A DNA stretch of 64,000 nt, from positions 1-64,000 of the forward strand of contig JANXOF010000042.1 of NCBI GenBank assembly GCA_025353725.1, written 5' to 3'. Under the pieces are notes generated by a model that ran no database searches, was not told the DNA's origin, and saw only the letters and a list, made by a program, of their open reading frames with translations. Made by a program: the position numbers and the translations under genes. Each line of letters opens with the position of its first letter. Position 1 is the stretch's first letter. Positions 34,778-44,231 of the stretch are shown here, piece after piece. This DNA comes from Polyangiaceae bacterium (GTDB lineage: Bacteria > Myxococcota_A > Polyangia > Polyangiales > Polyangiaceae).

Positions 34778-36850
34778 CTAAGTTTTCTGGTTGTAATTCG
34801 TGTTTTCGAGCAAAATAACATTCGACTTCGAGCGACTCTCCCCGACGCTCGTAATGTAAACGGCCGGCTGGTCCTGCACTGGGCACACCTTTTCGCAGGC
34901 GCCGCAGCCAATGCACAAGCTCGGATCGACATGAGGGCGCTGGAGCTTCACGGTGAGCATCGCAGGTTGTTCGCCGCTCGGTCCGGGCTTGCTATCGCGG
35001 ACAGGGGCTTCGACCTCTTCGACCCAGATAGCTTTCGGCGAGGTGGGGCAAAATTCTTCGCACACGATGCAGGGCGTCTGCATGCTCCACGGGAGACAGC
35101 GCCCATGGTCGTAGAAGGCCGTGCCAATTTTGACCGGCGGAACGCCGAGGCCAAGCTTCTCTTTTTCAGTGATCTTCTGAATGGCCCCCGTCGGGCACAC
35201 TTGACCACAAAGGACGCACGAGTGCTCGCAGTAGCCGATTCGGGCAATAAGAATGGGGGTCCAAAGGCCTTCGATTCCTGCCTCAAACAAAGCCGGATGA
35301 AGTGCGTTGTTCGGACAGACTTTCATGCACTCTGCACAACGGATGCAACGCTCGAGAAACGCGCGCTCCTCGACTGCCCCCGGCGGCCGAATAACTTTCG
35401 CGTGGTAATTGACGTCGAGCGAATCGGCGATACGCGCCATCGGAATGAACGCGGCCCCCGCCGCCGTCGTCGCTAGGAGCGTACGACGTTGAAGCGCGGG
35501 CGCAGACAGCGCGCTCGTGCGGTTCGGGAGGAATCGAAATTTGATGACATCTTCCGGGCACGCCGTCTCGCAGTTGAGACAGACATGGCATTCGTCCTGG
35601 CGCCACTTCACGCCGCCCTGGGGCGAGTCGGCTCCTTGGCAGTGGACAAGGCACAAGTTGCAGTCCGTGCACTTCGCGTGGTCCTTCTCCATTCCAAAAA
35701 GCGCGAATTTGGCGAAGACGCCTAAAAACGCTCCGAGTGGGCAGAGCACGCGGCACCAGAACCGAGGCACAAACCTGTTCATGAAGAGCACGGCGACGAG
35801 GAGCGCGACAATGAGCCAAGTTTGGTGGAAGTAAAACTGATGCGAGCCCCAAACCGCACTTGCTAATGCGTCTTGGGTCTTGTCGGCCGCGGCTTGAAGA
35901 GGGCGGACGGGCACGTCCTGCACCGCGCCGAGGCCTCTGTGCGCCACGTATTGAAGACCTGGGATGACGCCGAGACCAATGGCACGAACGGCAATGCAAA
36001 TAGGGTCGAAGAGGCCTCCGATAGCGCTCCCCGCGACGGCGGAAAGCAGGAACGCGTACATGAGATAGTACTTTACGTTTTGGCGCCGCTCGTGCGTCTT
36101 GTTCGCGGCTACGCGCGCGGCACCACGGCCCTTCCGCGACGGCAAAATCCAACCAAAGAAATGGTGGAGTGTCCCAAACGGACATATCCATCCGCAGAAC
36201 ACGCGGCCTACGACCAGCGTAAGCGCAATTAGACCCACGCTCCAAAGCAGTCCGCGATACACGGTATGCGTTGAGAGCACGGTCATCGCGCCGACGAACG
36301 GGTCCGCCAGCAAAAATGCCTCGACGGGGAGCGGCAAGCGCACGGGGGTGTCGGCTTTGGCCGCGAAACTCCCGTGGAAGCCCGTCTGGAAAAGGAAATA
36401 CATAAAAAGAGAGAAGAAACCAACCTGCGACGCGCGCCTTGCCCACATGAGCACGCGGATCGACCGACGCGCGGGGATACCCGACCCGGGTCGCTTCGGG
36501 TCCACCTTCTTCTTTTTCTGAGGCGTGCCGACGCCTATGCCGAGGGCAGCTTCGACAGCGCTGGCTCGTGCGTGCTCGGCCGCGGCCATGACCTCTGGTT
36601 CTTTTCGCGGCGGAGGCTTAGCCGGAATGAGCTGCGTGACCGCCTCGGGACTTCGTCGAGTTTTTGGAGTCCACGACGCGTCTCGGTCGATCGCCTGAAC
36701 CGCGCCCACTTCCCCCGTTTTCCAACCGATCGGCTCAACGTGGGCGTGTGAGCTCTCGGTGTCGTGCGTCAACGCGTGTTCCAGCGCGGCGACGTCAAGC
36801 GTGACTCCCGCGTGCGCCTTCACTCGAACCGAACTTGTCTCGACCTCCAT
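34778..36850 (-). CDS. Membrane iron-sulfur protein: NapH/NosR-like half fused to NapG/MauM-like half
   Basis: Protein of 690 aa. Residues 1-130 are polar with no clear domain. Five or so membrane helices lie from about 140 to 390, with the two cysteine motifs of the NapH/NosR/RdxA type, FCGWICPFG (Cys219, Cys223) and FWCRVLCPLG (Cys366, Cys370). Two four-cysteine clusters follow (394/397/400/404 and 421/424/427/431). Near 455 the sequence QRRTLLATTAAGAAFIP looks like a twin-arginine leader inside the chain, and the C-terminal half has four more clusters (502-512, 541-552, 585-601, 646-656). This is a ferredoxin-like electron-transfer protein, probably moving electrons across or along the membrane. 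Its start overlaps the DUF362 stop by 1 nt, so they form a unit. Partners and substrate are unknown. Confidence 0.85.
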   Translation of the reverse strand: MEVETSSVRVKAHAGVTLDVAALEHALTHDTESSHAHVEPIGWKTGEVGAVQAIDRDASWTPKTRRSPEAVTQLIPAKPPPRKEPEVMAAAEHARASAVEAALGIGVGTPQKKKKVDPKRPGSGIPARRSIRVLMWARRASQVGFFSLFMYFLFQTGFHGSFAAKADTPVRLPLPVEAFLLADPFVGAMTVLSTHTVYRGLLWSVGLIALTLVVGRVFCGWICPFGTLHHFFGWILPSRKGRGAARVAANKTHERRQNVKYYLMYAFLLSAVAGSAIGGLFDPICIAVRAIGLGVIPGLQYVAHRGLGAVQDVPVRPLQAAADKTQDALASAVWGSHQFYFHQTWLIVALLVAVLFMNRFVPRFWCRVLCPLGAFLGVFAKFALFGMEKDHAKCTDCNLCLVHCQGADSPQGGVKWRQDECHVCLNCETACPEDVIKFRFLPNRTSALSAPALQRRTLLATTAAGAAFIPMARIADSLDVNYHAKVIRPPGAVEERAFLERCIRCAECMKVCPNNALHPALFEAGIEGLWTPILIARIGYCEHSCVLCGQVCPTGAIQKITEKEKLGLGVPPVKIGTAFYDHGRCLPWSMQTPCIVCEEFCPTSPKAIWVEEVEAPVRDSKPGPSGEQPAMLTVKLQRPHVDPSLCIGCGACEKVCPVQDQPAVYITSVGESRSKSNVILLENTNYNQKT

Positions 36851-37902
36851 CAGACGTCTTTCACACGCAACGTTTCCCAGTACATCGTGCCGAGTCCGCG
36901 CTCGTGGCCCATCTTTAGGTAAGGCACATTGTCACGATGTTGGCCGATGAGCGTCGCCCCAAACGCGTCGGCCGCGACCTGGTCAACCGTTGCAAAAACG
37001 GTATTCAGAACTTTGGTATCGTCGATGTTTCCGCCTTGTGGGCCGTTGCGCATGAGCACGCGGATGGCGTCGACCACGACGAGCGTGGGCCGCATGAACG
37101 TCGCAAGATCGGCTATGGAAACGTCAATATTTTGATGAAGGCGGTTTCGACGGCCCCCGAGAACGCCGTACCAATTTTTCATCGCAGCCGTGTACTTCGC
37201 AAGGTTATGGTGCTTTGCGACTGGAACGTTGATGACTTTGTCGGCGTCTACAAGGGTCGTAAAAATCGGCCATTCGTCGAGAATCTCCCCCTTCATGCGC
37301 GTGGTGCGAAAGCGATGTTCGGCGGGTAATACGACCTCCGCGCCGAGGCTATATGCCTTTCGCCATATCCCAGAGCGCTGAAAGCACCGATTCGGGTCGT
37401 TGCATGAGCCGTCAGCGACCACCACCTTCTTGGCCCCCGCCTCGAACGCGAGCTGGATGACCGCGCCTACGACGTCGGGGTTTGTGTTCGCCGCATGAAT
37501 CGGCATGCGATCCCAACCGATATTCGGCTTGACGACCACGACGTCGCCGCGGCTGATAAACCGCTTCATGCCGCCCATCGCCTCCACCACCCGGCGCACG
37601 AGCTGCTCTGCAGTGGGCTCGGGATCTCCGGGTTTCGGCTTCGCTATCGCGAGCTCAGCAAAGTCCGCGGCGCTGCTCGCTAGCCGATAATCGCGCACCT
37701 GACGCGCGGCGGAAGACGTCGCAGCGCCGAAGCCTCCCTGGTCCCACACGGCGCGGCCGACGAGAGCGCTTGCCGCAAGAACCGAAGCGCTGAGGCCGAC
37801 TCGTTTTATGAGCTCACGCCGTGACGGATTCGTAAGCTTCTGCGAAAGCGATTCCGACGGCACGCATGGCGTCTCGCTCCCGGGCCTATTTTCCGCGTCC
37901 AT
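36850..37902 (-). CDS. Tat-exported DUF362 protein
   Basis: Protein of 350 aa with a clear twin-arginine signal at residues 27-50 (SRRELIKRVGLSASVLAASAL), so it is folded with a cofactor or partner before export. The DUF362 domain follows: GDVVVVKPNIGWDR, NPDVVGAVIQLAFEAGAKKVVVADG, VINVPVAKHHNLAKYTAAMKNWYGVLGG and DAIRVLMRNGPQGG. DUF362 proteins often carry or sit beside iron-sulfur modules; this copy lacks a ferredoxin domain and has few cysteines, so the clusters of its coupled partner supply that role. It is the first gene of a two-gene unit. Function is not established in the family. Confidence 0.88.
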   Translation of the reverse strand: MDAENRPGSETPCVPSESLSQKLTNPSRRELIKRVGLSASVLAASALVGRAVWDQGGFGAATSSAARQVRDYRLASSAADFAELAIAKPKPGDPEPTAEQLVRRVVEAMGGMKRFISRGDVVVVKPNIGWDRMPIHAANTNPDVVGAVIQLAFEAGAKKVVVADGSCNDPNRCFQRSGIWRKAYSLGAEVVLPAEHRFRTTRMKGEILDEWPIFTTLVDADKVINVPVAKHHNLAKYTAAMKNWYGVLGGRRNRLHQNIDVSIADLATFMRPTLVVVDAIRVLMRNGPQGGNIDDTKVLNTVFATVDQVAADAFGATLIGQHRDNVPYLKMGHERGLGTMYWETLRVKDV

Positions 37903-38022
37903 TAAGATTTCTTAGCCCTTTCCGCATCCGAAAGACAACCCCGTGGCGGCACGCTTCTCCGAGCTCGCGTCGAGACTCGACTTTGACCGCAGAGCGAAAC
38001 ACTGACACAACCCGCGCGTCAA

Positions 38023-39462
38023 ATGGCCGCGGACCGGGACAAGCGTATTCTCGAAGGGCCGCTTTCGCTTGAGGTCGCGCGGTTTGGGACGCCGCTCGCG
38101 ATCGGGATGGCGCTTCAAACGACGTTTAATTTAGTCGATGCCTACCTCATCGCGCGCCTTCCCGCGTCCGAAGTCGGAGCGGCCGTGGGAGCTATCGGAA
38201 TCTGCGACCAGGTATCCGCACTCGGAACGATTGTCAGCTACGGCGTGTCGACCGCCGCGGCGACCGTCCTCGCACAGCGCAAAGGCGCGGGCGATCACGA
38301 GGGAGTCCAGCGCGCGGCGTGGCAATCGATGCTCATCATTGGGGCGCTAAGCCTCGTGCTCGGTCTTGCAGGCGGGCTCGGTGCTGAGTTCCTCGTGCGC
38401 GACGTGATTGGTGCCAAAGGGGACGTTGCAAGCATTGCGACCTCCTATCTGCGCATCATGACCGCAGGCAGCTTCTCGATTTTCTTTCTCCTTCAGCTGA
38501 CCAACGTGCAAAGAGCCTTAGGCTCGGCCAAAACGCCCGTCGCACTGCTGGTCGCAGGTAATGTATTCAACGTTTTCTTGGCCGTTTTGTTGATTTTCGG
38601 GCAGGGCCCTGCGCCACCGATTTTTGAATGGGCGACGCCCATCGCGCGAGCGCTCCATATCCCACGCATGGGAATGGTCGGCGCCGCGTGGGCATCGGTC
38701 ATCGCTCGCTGCGTCGTCTTACTTCCCAACGTGATCATCCTCGCTCGCCGCTTCGACGTCTTCCCGCCTCCCGGAAACCGCGGCCCAGACCTGACGGAGA
38801 TACGCCGGATAGCTTCGATCGCGTGGCCTTCGAGCGCGCAGTTTTTTCTCCGCATCTCCGCGATGTTGTTCGTAAATTCACTCGTAGCGCGACTTTTCAC
38901 CACGCAAGACGATCAAACCGCGACCACGGCGATGGGACTCGTTTTCCGGCTCGACACGATGGCGCTCTTCGTCGCAATGGGTTGGGGAACCGCCGCTCAG
39001 ACGTTCGTAGGTCAGAATCTCGGGGCAAACCAAGAGCCACGTGCCAAAGCGAGCGGGTGGATCACGATGGGCTACGACGCCGGCACGAACGTCGTCCTGG
39101 TGGTCCTTGTCTTGGCTTACGGCGCGTCAATCCTCCGCGTTTTTGACGACGACCCGGTGCCCGTGGGTCTCGCACTGGGCTACCTCCACGTCGTCGCTCC
39201 CTCGTACGTCGCGTTAGGCGTCGGCATTGTGCTCGGCAACGCGATGGCGGGCGCGGGCGCAACGAGAACGACACTCGCGATCGACGCGGCGGTGATCGTC
39301 GGCGTCCAAGTCCCGCTCTGCGTGCTCGCCGTGACGTGGTTTCACGGCTCACTGCGCTCACTGTTCCAATGCGTCGCCCTCACAAATGTCGCAAGCGCCG
39401 GCGCTTACGCGGTCGTCTACGCCCACGGCCGGTGGCTCGGCGCGACCTCTCGCTTGCGGTAG
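38023..39462 (+). CDS. MATE-family multidrug/antiporter protein
   Basis: Protein of 479 aa with about 12 membrane helices in two homologous halves, the MATE layout. Recognisable segments include GMALQTTFNLVDAYLIARL in helix 1, ICDQVSALGTIVSYGVSTAAATVLAQRKGAGD, and in the second half MLFVNSLVARLF and MGWGTAAQTFVGQNLGANQEPRAKASGW. These proteins export drugs or metabolites using Na+ or H+ gradients. It is divergent from the DUF362 unit across 120 nt and 100 nt upstream of the MCE gene. No regulator is adjacent, and the substrate cannot be read from sequence. Confidence 0.9.
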   Translation: MAADRDKRILEGPLSLEVARFGTPLAIGMALQTTFNLVDAYLIARLPASEVGAAVGAIGICDQVSALGTIVSYGVSTAAATVLAQRKGAGDHEGVQRAAWQSMLIIGALSLVLGLAGGLGAEFLVRDVIGAKGDVASIATSYLRIMTAGSFSIFFLLQLTNVQRALGSAKTPVALLVAGNVFNVFLAVLLIFGQGPAPPIFEWATPIARALHIPRMGMVGAAWASVIARCVVLLPNVIILARRFDVFPPPGNRGPDLTEIRRIASIAWPSSAQFFLRISAMLFVNSLVARLFTTQDDQTATTAMGLVFRLDTMALFVAMGWGTAAQTFVGQNLGANQEPRAKASGWITMGYDAGTNVVLVVLVLAYGASILRVFDDDPVPVGLALGYLHVVAPSYVALGVGIVLGNAMAGAGATRTTLAIDAAVIVGVQVPLCVLAVTWFHGSLRSLFQCVALTNVASAGAYAVVYAHGRWLGATSRLR

Positions 39463-39561
39463 CGCGCGAAGCTGGACAACGGCTGGCAGACGTCACGCAC
39501 CGCAGCGGCCACGTTTGACCGTGAAGTTTCGACGCAGCTCGTCTAACGTTCGCGAGGTAGG

Positions 39562-41049
39562 ATGGCGAAGGTTTCGCAGGCGGCCAAAATCGGCCTCTTT
39601 GTCGTCGTAACCTCCGGCGCTGGGTACGTCGTGGTGAAGACGCTCGGCACGCAAATAGCGGGCGGCAAAGGCTACACGGTTCACGCGTACATCACGGACG
39701 CGACGGGAATCGCCAAGCATTCGCGCGTAGCGATCGCGGGTATTCCGGTCGGCCAAATCGAGGACATTCGACTTGATGGCGGGCGGGCACGCGTCGACAT
39801 CCGCATGAACCCCGACGTGAAACTTCACCAGTCGGCGCGTCTTGGAGTCAAGAGTGCGTCCCTCCTTGGGGAAAACATCGTTGTCCTGACCGAAGGCATC
39901 GGCGGTCCCGACAAGAGAGACGGAGACGAAATCGAGACGCTTCCGGAGGCACGCTCCGTCGAGGACTTGAAAGAGACCGTAGGTCGCATCACCGACCTCG
40001 TCGAGAAGGTCGCGAAACAAGTCGCGGCTTCCGTCGGGAGCGAGGAAGGCGGACGCAACATGACCGCTATCTTGAAAAACTTGGCCGAGGCGACCGAAGC
40101 CGTCAACGCAACGGTTCGAGAAAACCGAGCGGTCATCAACGACACCCTGACGAATGTGAACCACATCACAACCGCGGGCGGACCCGAACTTCAGAAAATC
40201 CTCGTCAACGTACGAGGAATCACCGAAGACGTGAAAGGACTGCTCGCGACCCAGGAGGGAAAGGACGGCGCAAACGGAAAAGACGGAGGCGAGCTCCGAA
40301 GTACCGTCGAGCGAATCAACCGTGCGAGCAAAAGTCTCGAGAGCGCACTCGGGCACGTCGACAACATCGCCAGCCGTGTCGACCGCGGCGAGGGAACCAT
40401 CGGTCGCCTTTCAAAAGACGAGACGCTCATCAACGAGGTCCAAGGCGTCGCTGAGGGCGTAAACGACTACGTAGACGGCATACGTCGTTTGCAGACGATT
40501 GTTGGACTTCGCAGTGATTACAACTTTCTAGCGAACACGGTGAAAAGCTATGTGGAGCTTCGCCTCCAACCTCGCGAGGATAAGTACTACGTCATCGAGC
40601 TCATCAACGATCCGCGCGGAAAGACCACGTTTACGCAGACCGACACGGACACGACGAACCCCAACGAGCCTGCGCACTACCGGACGGTCAACACGACCAC
40701 AACGGATGCTTTTCGTTTCACGATTCAGTTCGCGCGGCGTATCGGCCCGTTCACGGGGCGCTTCGGCATCAAGGAATCGACGGGCGGCGTCGGACTCGAT
40801 ACGCACCTTCTGTCGAACCGGTTCGAGGTCGTCCAAGACCTTTTCGGGTTCGGCGAAGAGATCAAGCCTCGGTACCGACTCTACGTAGGATACGAGTTCA
40901 TTCATCGATTGTGGCTCATCGGCGGTGTCGACCACATCTTCCTGCCGAACCGACGCGACTACTTCCTCGGACTTCAATTACGCTTTACGGATGACGACTT
41001 GAAGACGATTCTACCGTTCACGGGTGGGGCCGCTGCGGCCGGGAAGTAG
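39562..41049 (+). CDS. MCE/MlaD-family lipid-transport protein
   Basis: Protein of 495 aa. One N-terminal membrane anchor (AAKIGLFVVVTSGAGYVVV), then an MCE domain (about residues 40-120: GYTVHAYITDATGIAKHSRVAIAGIPVGQIEDIRLDGGRARVDIRM, SASLLGENIVVLTEG). A long helical region follows (EDLKETVGRITDLVEKVAKQVAA through NIASRVDRGEGTIGRLSKDETL) and then a beta-rich C-terminus with outer-membrane character (YVELRLQPREDKYYVIELIND, RFTIQFARRIGPFTGRFGIKES, YFLGLQLRFTDDD). MCE proteins shuttle lipids across the periplasm with an ABC transporter. No ATPase or permease gene lies next to it, so partners must be elsewhere. The barrel-like tail is notable. Confidence 0.87.
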   Translation: MAKVSQAAKIGLFVVVTSGAGYVVVKTLGTQIAGGKGYTVHAYITDATGIAKHSRVAIAGIPVGQIEDIRLDGGRARVDIRMNPDVKLHQSARLGVKSASLLGENIVVLTEGIGGPDKRDGDEIETLPEARSVEDLKETVGRITDLVEKVAKQVAASVGSEEGGRNMTAILKNLAEATEAVNATVRENRAVINDTLTNVNHITTAGGPELQKILVNVRGITEDVKGLLATQEGKDGANGKDGGELRSTVERINRASKSLESALGHVDNIASRVDRGEGTIGRLSKDETLINEVQGVAEGVNDYVDGIRRLQTIVGLRSDYNFLANTVKSYVELRLQPREDKYYVIELINDPRGKTTFTQTDTDTTNPNEPAHYRTVNTTTTDAFRFTIQFARRIGPFTGRFGIKESTGGVGLDTHLLSNRFEVVQDLFGFGEEIKPRYRLYVGYEFIHRLWLIGGVDHIFLPNRRDYFLGLQLRFTDDDLKTILPFTGGAAAAGK

Positions 41050-41074
41050 CGCAGTCCCCCTGTCGAGCCGACGT

Positions 41075-41854
41075 CTATCTCGATTTCGCGAGGACGAGGT
41101 TTCGGACCTGCATGCGCACGGCGATCCGGCGCTCCTCGACGAACGACGCGTGAAATGGGGATGACCCCGTAAAGCGGTCGACGATGTCGGCAATCGCGAA
41201 CGGCATGAAGTGAATGCCAATGATGCTCACGATCACGTGGACGGGGTCGACGTCAGGGTCAAACGTCCCTGCGCGCTTTCCCTGCTTCGCGAACTCGAGC
41301 GCGGCCGAGAGAACATCGTTGATCGTACGCCCAAGTCCCTCCCGCATGACAGGACCTGCGTCCATCGCCTCGCGCACCAAAAGGCGAGCGGCGTGGGGCT
41401 GCGCGCTTAGCGTGGCGGTGAGCGCGTCGGTCAACGCGTCGAGCCGGTCGCCGAACGAGCCTTCGGCCATCGCCGCGTTGATCGTCGCGCGCTTCACGCT
41501 CTCCATCAGCTCCGTCAAGACCGTCGCGTAAAGCACGTCTTTGCTAGGGAAGTGGTGAAAGAGCGAAGCTTTTCTCAGCCCGACCCGCGCGGCGAGGTCC
41601 CCCATACTGGCGCCCTCGTACCCGCGCTCGGCGAAGAGCCGCGTAGCCTCCGCGAGGATCTCTTCTTTGCGTAGGCGCTTTCGCTTTTGCTTCGGGGCAG
41701 CTTGAGACGGCGCGTCCGCCGCGCTGCCCGAGTCCTCCTCGGGGCGGGAGCTCGATCTGGCGTTGGCCGGACGGCTCGAGTCCGCCTTCGGCGGCCGACT
41801 CGAGTGAATTTTTGGGGGCCGACTCGATCGTCCATTGGCCGTCGTCACTGTCAC
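41075..41854 (-). CDS. TetR-family regulator with repeat-rich N-terminal tail
   Basis: Protein of 259 aa starting at GTG, which overlaps the upstream gene's stop by 4 nt. The first 60 residues are a disordered run with repeating SSRPPK/SSRPAN units. The TetR HTH lies near residues 65-115: EILAEATRLFAERGYEGASMGDLAARVGLRKASLFHHFPSKDVLYATVL. The ligand-binding helical domain runs to the end. It is coupled to a DUF4388 gene rather than an efflux gene, although MCE and MATE genes are nearby and its targets could lie there. The inducer is unknown. Confidence 0.88.
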   Translation of the reverse strand: MTVTTANGRSSRPPKIHSSRPPKADSSRPANARSSSRPEEDSGSAADAPSQAAPKQKRKRLRKEEILAEATRLFAERGYEGASMGDLAARVGLRKASLFHHFPSKDVLYATVLTELMESVKRATINAAMAEGSFGDRLDALTDALTATLSAQPHAARLLVREAMDAGPVMREGLGRTINDVLSAALEFAKQGKRAGTFDPDVDPVHVIVSIIGIHFMPFAIADIVDRFTGSSPFHASFVEERRIAVRMQVRNLVLAKSR

Positions 41855-43128
41855 ACGTCACCTCGCGCTTGCGTCCCACCATCCATCAACGCTCTCAGTG
41901 GCTTCAAGCGCTCGGTGATCTCGGCAAGCAGGCTCGCGTGAGCGTCGCGTGACAAGATGGCTTCGGCTTGAAAGAGGGCGAAGCCCACATAGTCACTCAT
42001 CAAGCCGACGAGCCACGCGTCGGGGTCGTCCCCCGCGAGCGCCGCGGTGTTGCGCTTCATACGGTCAGATTTCAGAGAGCCATCCGGGAGCGGCCCCGCG
42101 CCCATGAAAAGCGGATCGTACACGCCTCCGCCGGTCGCAAAGCGACTCAGCCCGTCTCGGAGCTCCGAGCCGCGACCGACAGCGTCACAGCGCTCGTGAA
42201 CCGCGAGGAGCGCGGGGTTGAACATATCGACGATGGCGACCGGCCCGCGTGGACGGGGCGCCACCACAGTGACGCATCCGCTTGAAACGAGCTGAAAGAC
42301 GGCTCGCGTGACATCAAATTCGAGGCGGCCCGTCGCACGTCCAATGTCGGCAATGCTCCTCGTACCGTCGCAGTGCTCTAACAGACCAAGAAGATCTTCC
42401 GGCGGCCTCTTGCGATGAACGGGCGGGACGGAGGGCAACGGCACAGGAATGTATTGATCACTCGGAACGCGCTCGCGAAAAAAACGCATTTCGTCCATCC
42501 GGCGGGCAGCCTCCATCAACAGACCCCCGGCATTGAGGCTGTGACGATGCGAGAGGAGCTTCTCGTCAAAACGATCAAAAAAGTAGAAAGCGCCGTCACT
42601 CACGTGAATGGCGGAGAAAAAAACCTCTTCGACCTGCTGCGCCATCATCGCGTAAAGCTTCTCGCTCGAGACAACGCCGCTCTCGACAGCCACTTCACCG
42701 AGGCGTTTTCCGGTCTCGACGGTCACGCGCACGATAGTCTCGAGTTGCTCGCGCGTGATGACTCCGAACCGATAGAGAGTTTCACCGAGCCGTTCTTCGA
42801 GCACGGTCGTCGTTGCCGCGATGACGGCGCCATTGTCGAAGTAGAGAGAACGCTGGCCGGCCTCTTCGAGCACGATGAGTTCGCCACGCCAGCCCGACTG
42901 CGCCGCGAGCGACACGATGTCAGAGAGCGCGCCAGGCGTTCGGATTTCACCCGCGAGCTTCAACACTGCATCGCCCCACGTCATGCTTCGCGCGACGAGG
43001 AGTTCTTTGGGGCTCGCGATAATTCGCCACTCCCCGACTTTGGCGCGAAGCTGCTGACTTGCCGCACGACCGAGCGGATGCACTGCCCCCGTACTGTCTA
43101 CGCGGAGCAGGTCGTCGCGATCGGGCAT
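41851..43128 (-). CDS. DUF4388 (PATAN-like) signalling protein
   Basis: Protein of 425 aa. The DUF4388 domain spans about residues 60-210: GALSDIVSLAAQSGWRGELIVLEEAGQRSLYFDNGAVIAATT, LGETLYRFGVITREQLETIV, GKRLGEVAVESGVVSSEKLYAMMAQQVEEVFFSAIHVSDGAFYFFDR. Such domains are frequent in myxobacterial and cyanobacterial gliding, polarity and signalling proteins. The middle portion has a winged-helix-like ILLGLLEHCDGTRSIADIGRATGRLEFDVTRAVFQLVSSG. The C-terminal part is helical. No membrane segment. It precedes the TetR gene with a GTGA overlap, so a shared role is likely. Function is not defined. Confidence 0.82.
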   Translation of the reverse strand: MPDRDDLLRVDSTGAVHPLGRAASQQLRAKVGEWRIIASPKELLVARSMTWGDAVLKLAGEIRTPGALSDIVSLAAQSGWRGELIVLEEAGQRSLYFDNGAVIAATTTVLEERLGETLYRFGVITREQLETIVRVTVETGKRLGEVAVESGVVSSEKLYAMMAQQVEEVFFSAIHVSDGAFYFFDRFDEKLLSHRHSLNAGGLLMEAARRMDEMRFFRERVPSDQYIPVPLPSVPPVHRKRPPEDLLGLLEHCDGTRSIADIGRATGRLEFDVTRAVFQLVSSGCVTVVAPRPRGPVAIVDMFNPALLAVHERCDAVGRGSELRDGLSRFATGGGVYDPLFMGAGPLPDGSLKSDRMKRNTAALAGDDPDAWLVGLMSDYVGFALFQAEAILSRDAHASLLAEITERLKPLRALMDGGTQARGDV

Positions 43129-43205
43129 CTCTCGCGAAGATATCAGACCAACGACTCGGCGTTGCAGTTTGAAGCACCTCTGCGCGAAGGGTCGCGCTAA
43201 AAACG

Positions 43206-44207
43206 GTGGAGACGATGACCGTAAACGATTCTCTCGACCCTACGCTCCCACCGCTTGACGTGCGGAAGTCATCGCCCGCTATCGCATTGCCCGAATCGCC
43301 GGACGCACTCGAGAGGGCATTGTCCCACACGTATGTAGCGGATAGCCGCACGGCCCTCGCGGCGTGGCTCGCGCTCAAGCTAAGCCGGCCCTTACTCCTC
43401 GAAGGTCCAGCGGGCGTCGGAAAAACCGATCTCGCGCGTGCGCTCGCCGAGACCTTGGGGCGCCCGCTCGTACGGCTCCAATGCTACGAGGGGCTCGACG
43501 AAGCGAAAGCGCTGTACGAATGGGACTACGCGAAGCAGATGCTTTACACGCAACTGCTGCGGGATTCCGTCTCGAAAGAAACGGCAGGAGCGGAATCGAT
43601 TGTCGACGCCGTTGAGCGGTTGAGCGGTGCCGAAAGCGCGTTCTTCGGTAAGCGTTTCATGATTCGCAGGCCGCTTTTGCAGGTCATCGAGAGTTCCGAA
43701 CCCGTCGTCCTGCTCGTCGACGAGGTGGACCGTGCAGATCCCGAGTTCGAGGCGTTTCTTCTCGAAATTCTCGCGGAAAACCAAGTGACGATTCCGGAGT
43801 TGGGGACGCTAAAGGCCGTTCACCTACCCCTCGTTCTTTTGACTACAAATGCGACGCGCGACATGACGGACGCCCTGCGCCGTCGCTGCTTGCACGCGTT
43901 CCTCGACTACCCGCCACCTTCCCGCGAGCTCACGATCCTCGAGCTTCGAATCCCGGGGATCGCGCGCTCCCTGGGCGAGGCGCTGGTCCGGTTCGTCAGC
44001 AACGTGCGAGCGCTTGACCTCCGAAAAGCTCCCTCGATCGCCGAAACCATCGATTGGGCGCGCGCGCTTATTCTCCTTGGGGCGAGTGGGCTCGACAAGG
44101 AGCTCGTAGCCCAAACGCTAGGCGTCCTCATCAAATACGACGAGGATCGCCGGACGATTGAGGGCTCGCTCCCAAAACTGCTTACCGACACCCCGGCGCA
44201 GCGCTGA
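43206..44207 (+). CDS. MoxR-family AAA ATPase
   Basis: AAA+ ATPase of 330-333 aa (GTG 43206, or ATG 43215). Walker A is GPAGVGKT (about residues 65-72), Walker B is VVLLVDEVDRAD, with sensor 1 LTTNATRDM and arginine-finger region DALRRRCLHAFLDYPPP. MoxR proteins act as chaperones that load metal cofactors or assemble complexes, normally paired with a von Willebrand factor A gene. No VWA gene is adjacent: the downstream gene is dnaE on the other strand and the upstream gene is DUF4388. The CoxD-like subgroup is my best guess. Confidence 0.85.
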   Translation: METMTVNDSLDPTLPPLDVRKSSPAIALPESPDALERALSHTYVADSRTALAAWLALKLSRPLLLEGPAGVGKTDLARALAETLGRPLVRLQCYEGLDEAKALYEWDYAKQMLYTQLLRDSVSKETAGAESIVDAVERLSGAESAFFGKRFMIRRPLLQVIESSEPVVLLVDEVDRADPEFEAFLLEILAENQVTIPELGTLKAVHLPLVLLTTNATRDMTDALRRRCLHAFLDYPPPSRELTILELRIPGIARSLGEALVRFVSNVRALDLRKAPSIAETIDWARALILLGASGLDKELVAQTLGVLIKYDEDRRTIEGSLPKLLTDTPAQR

Positions 44208-44231
44208 CGCTTGAGCGTTCGTGCAAGGCCG

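Noticed and set aside
43206-44207. MoxR-VWA two-gene system
   Set aside because: No VWA-domain gene lies on either side.
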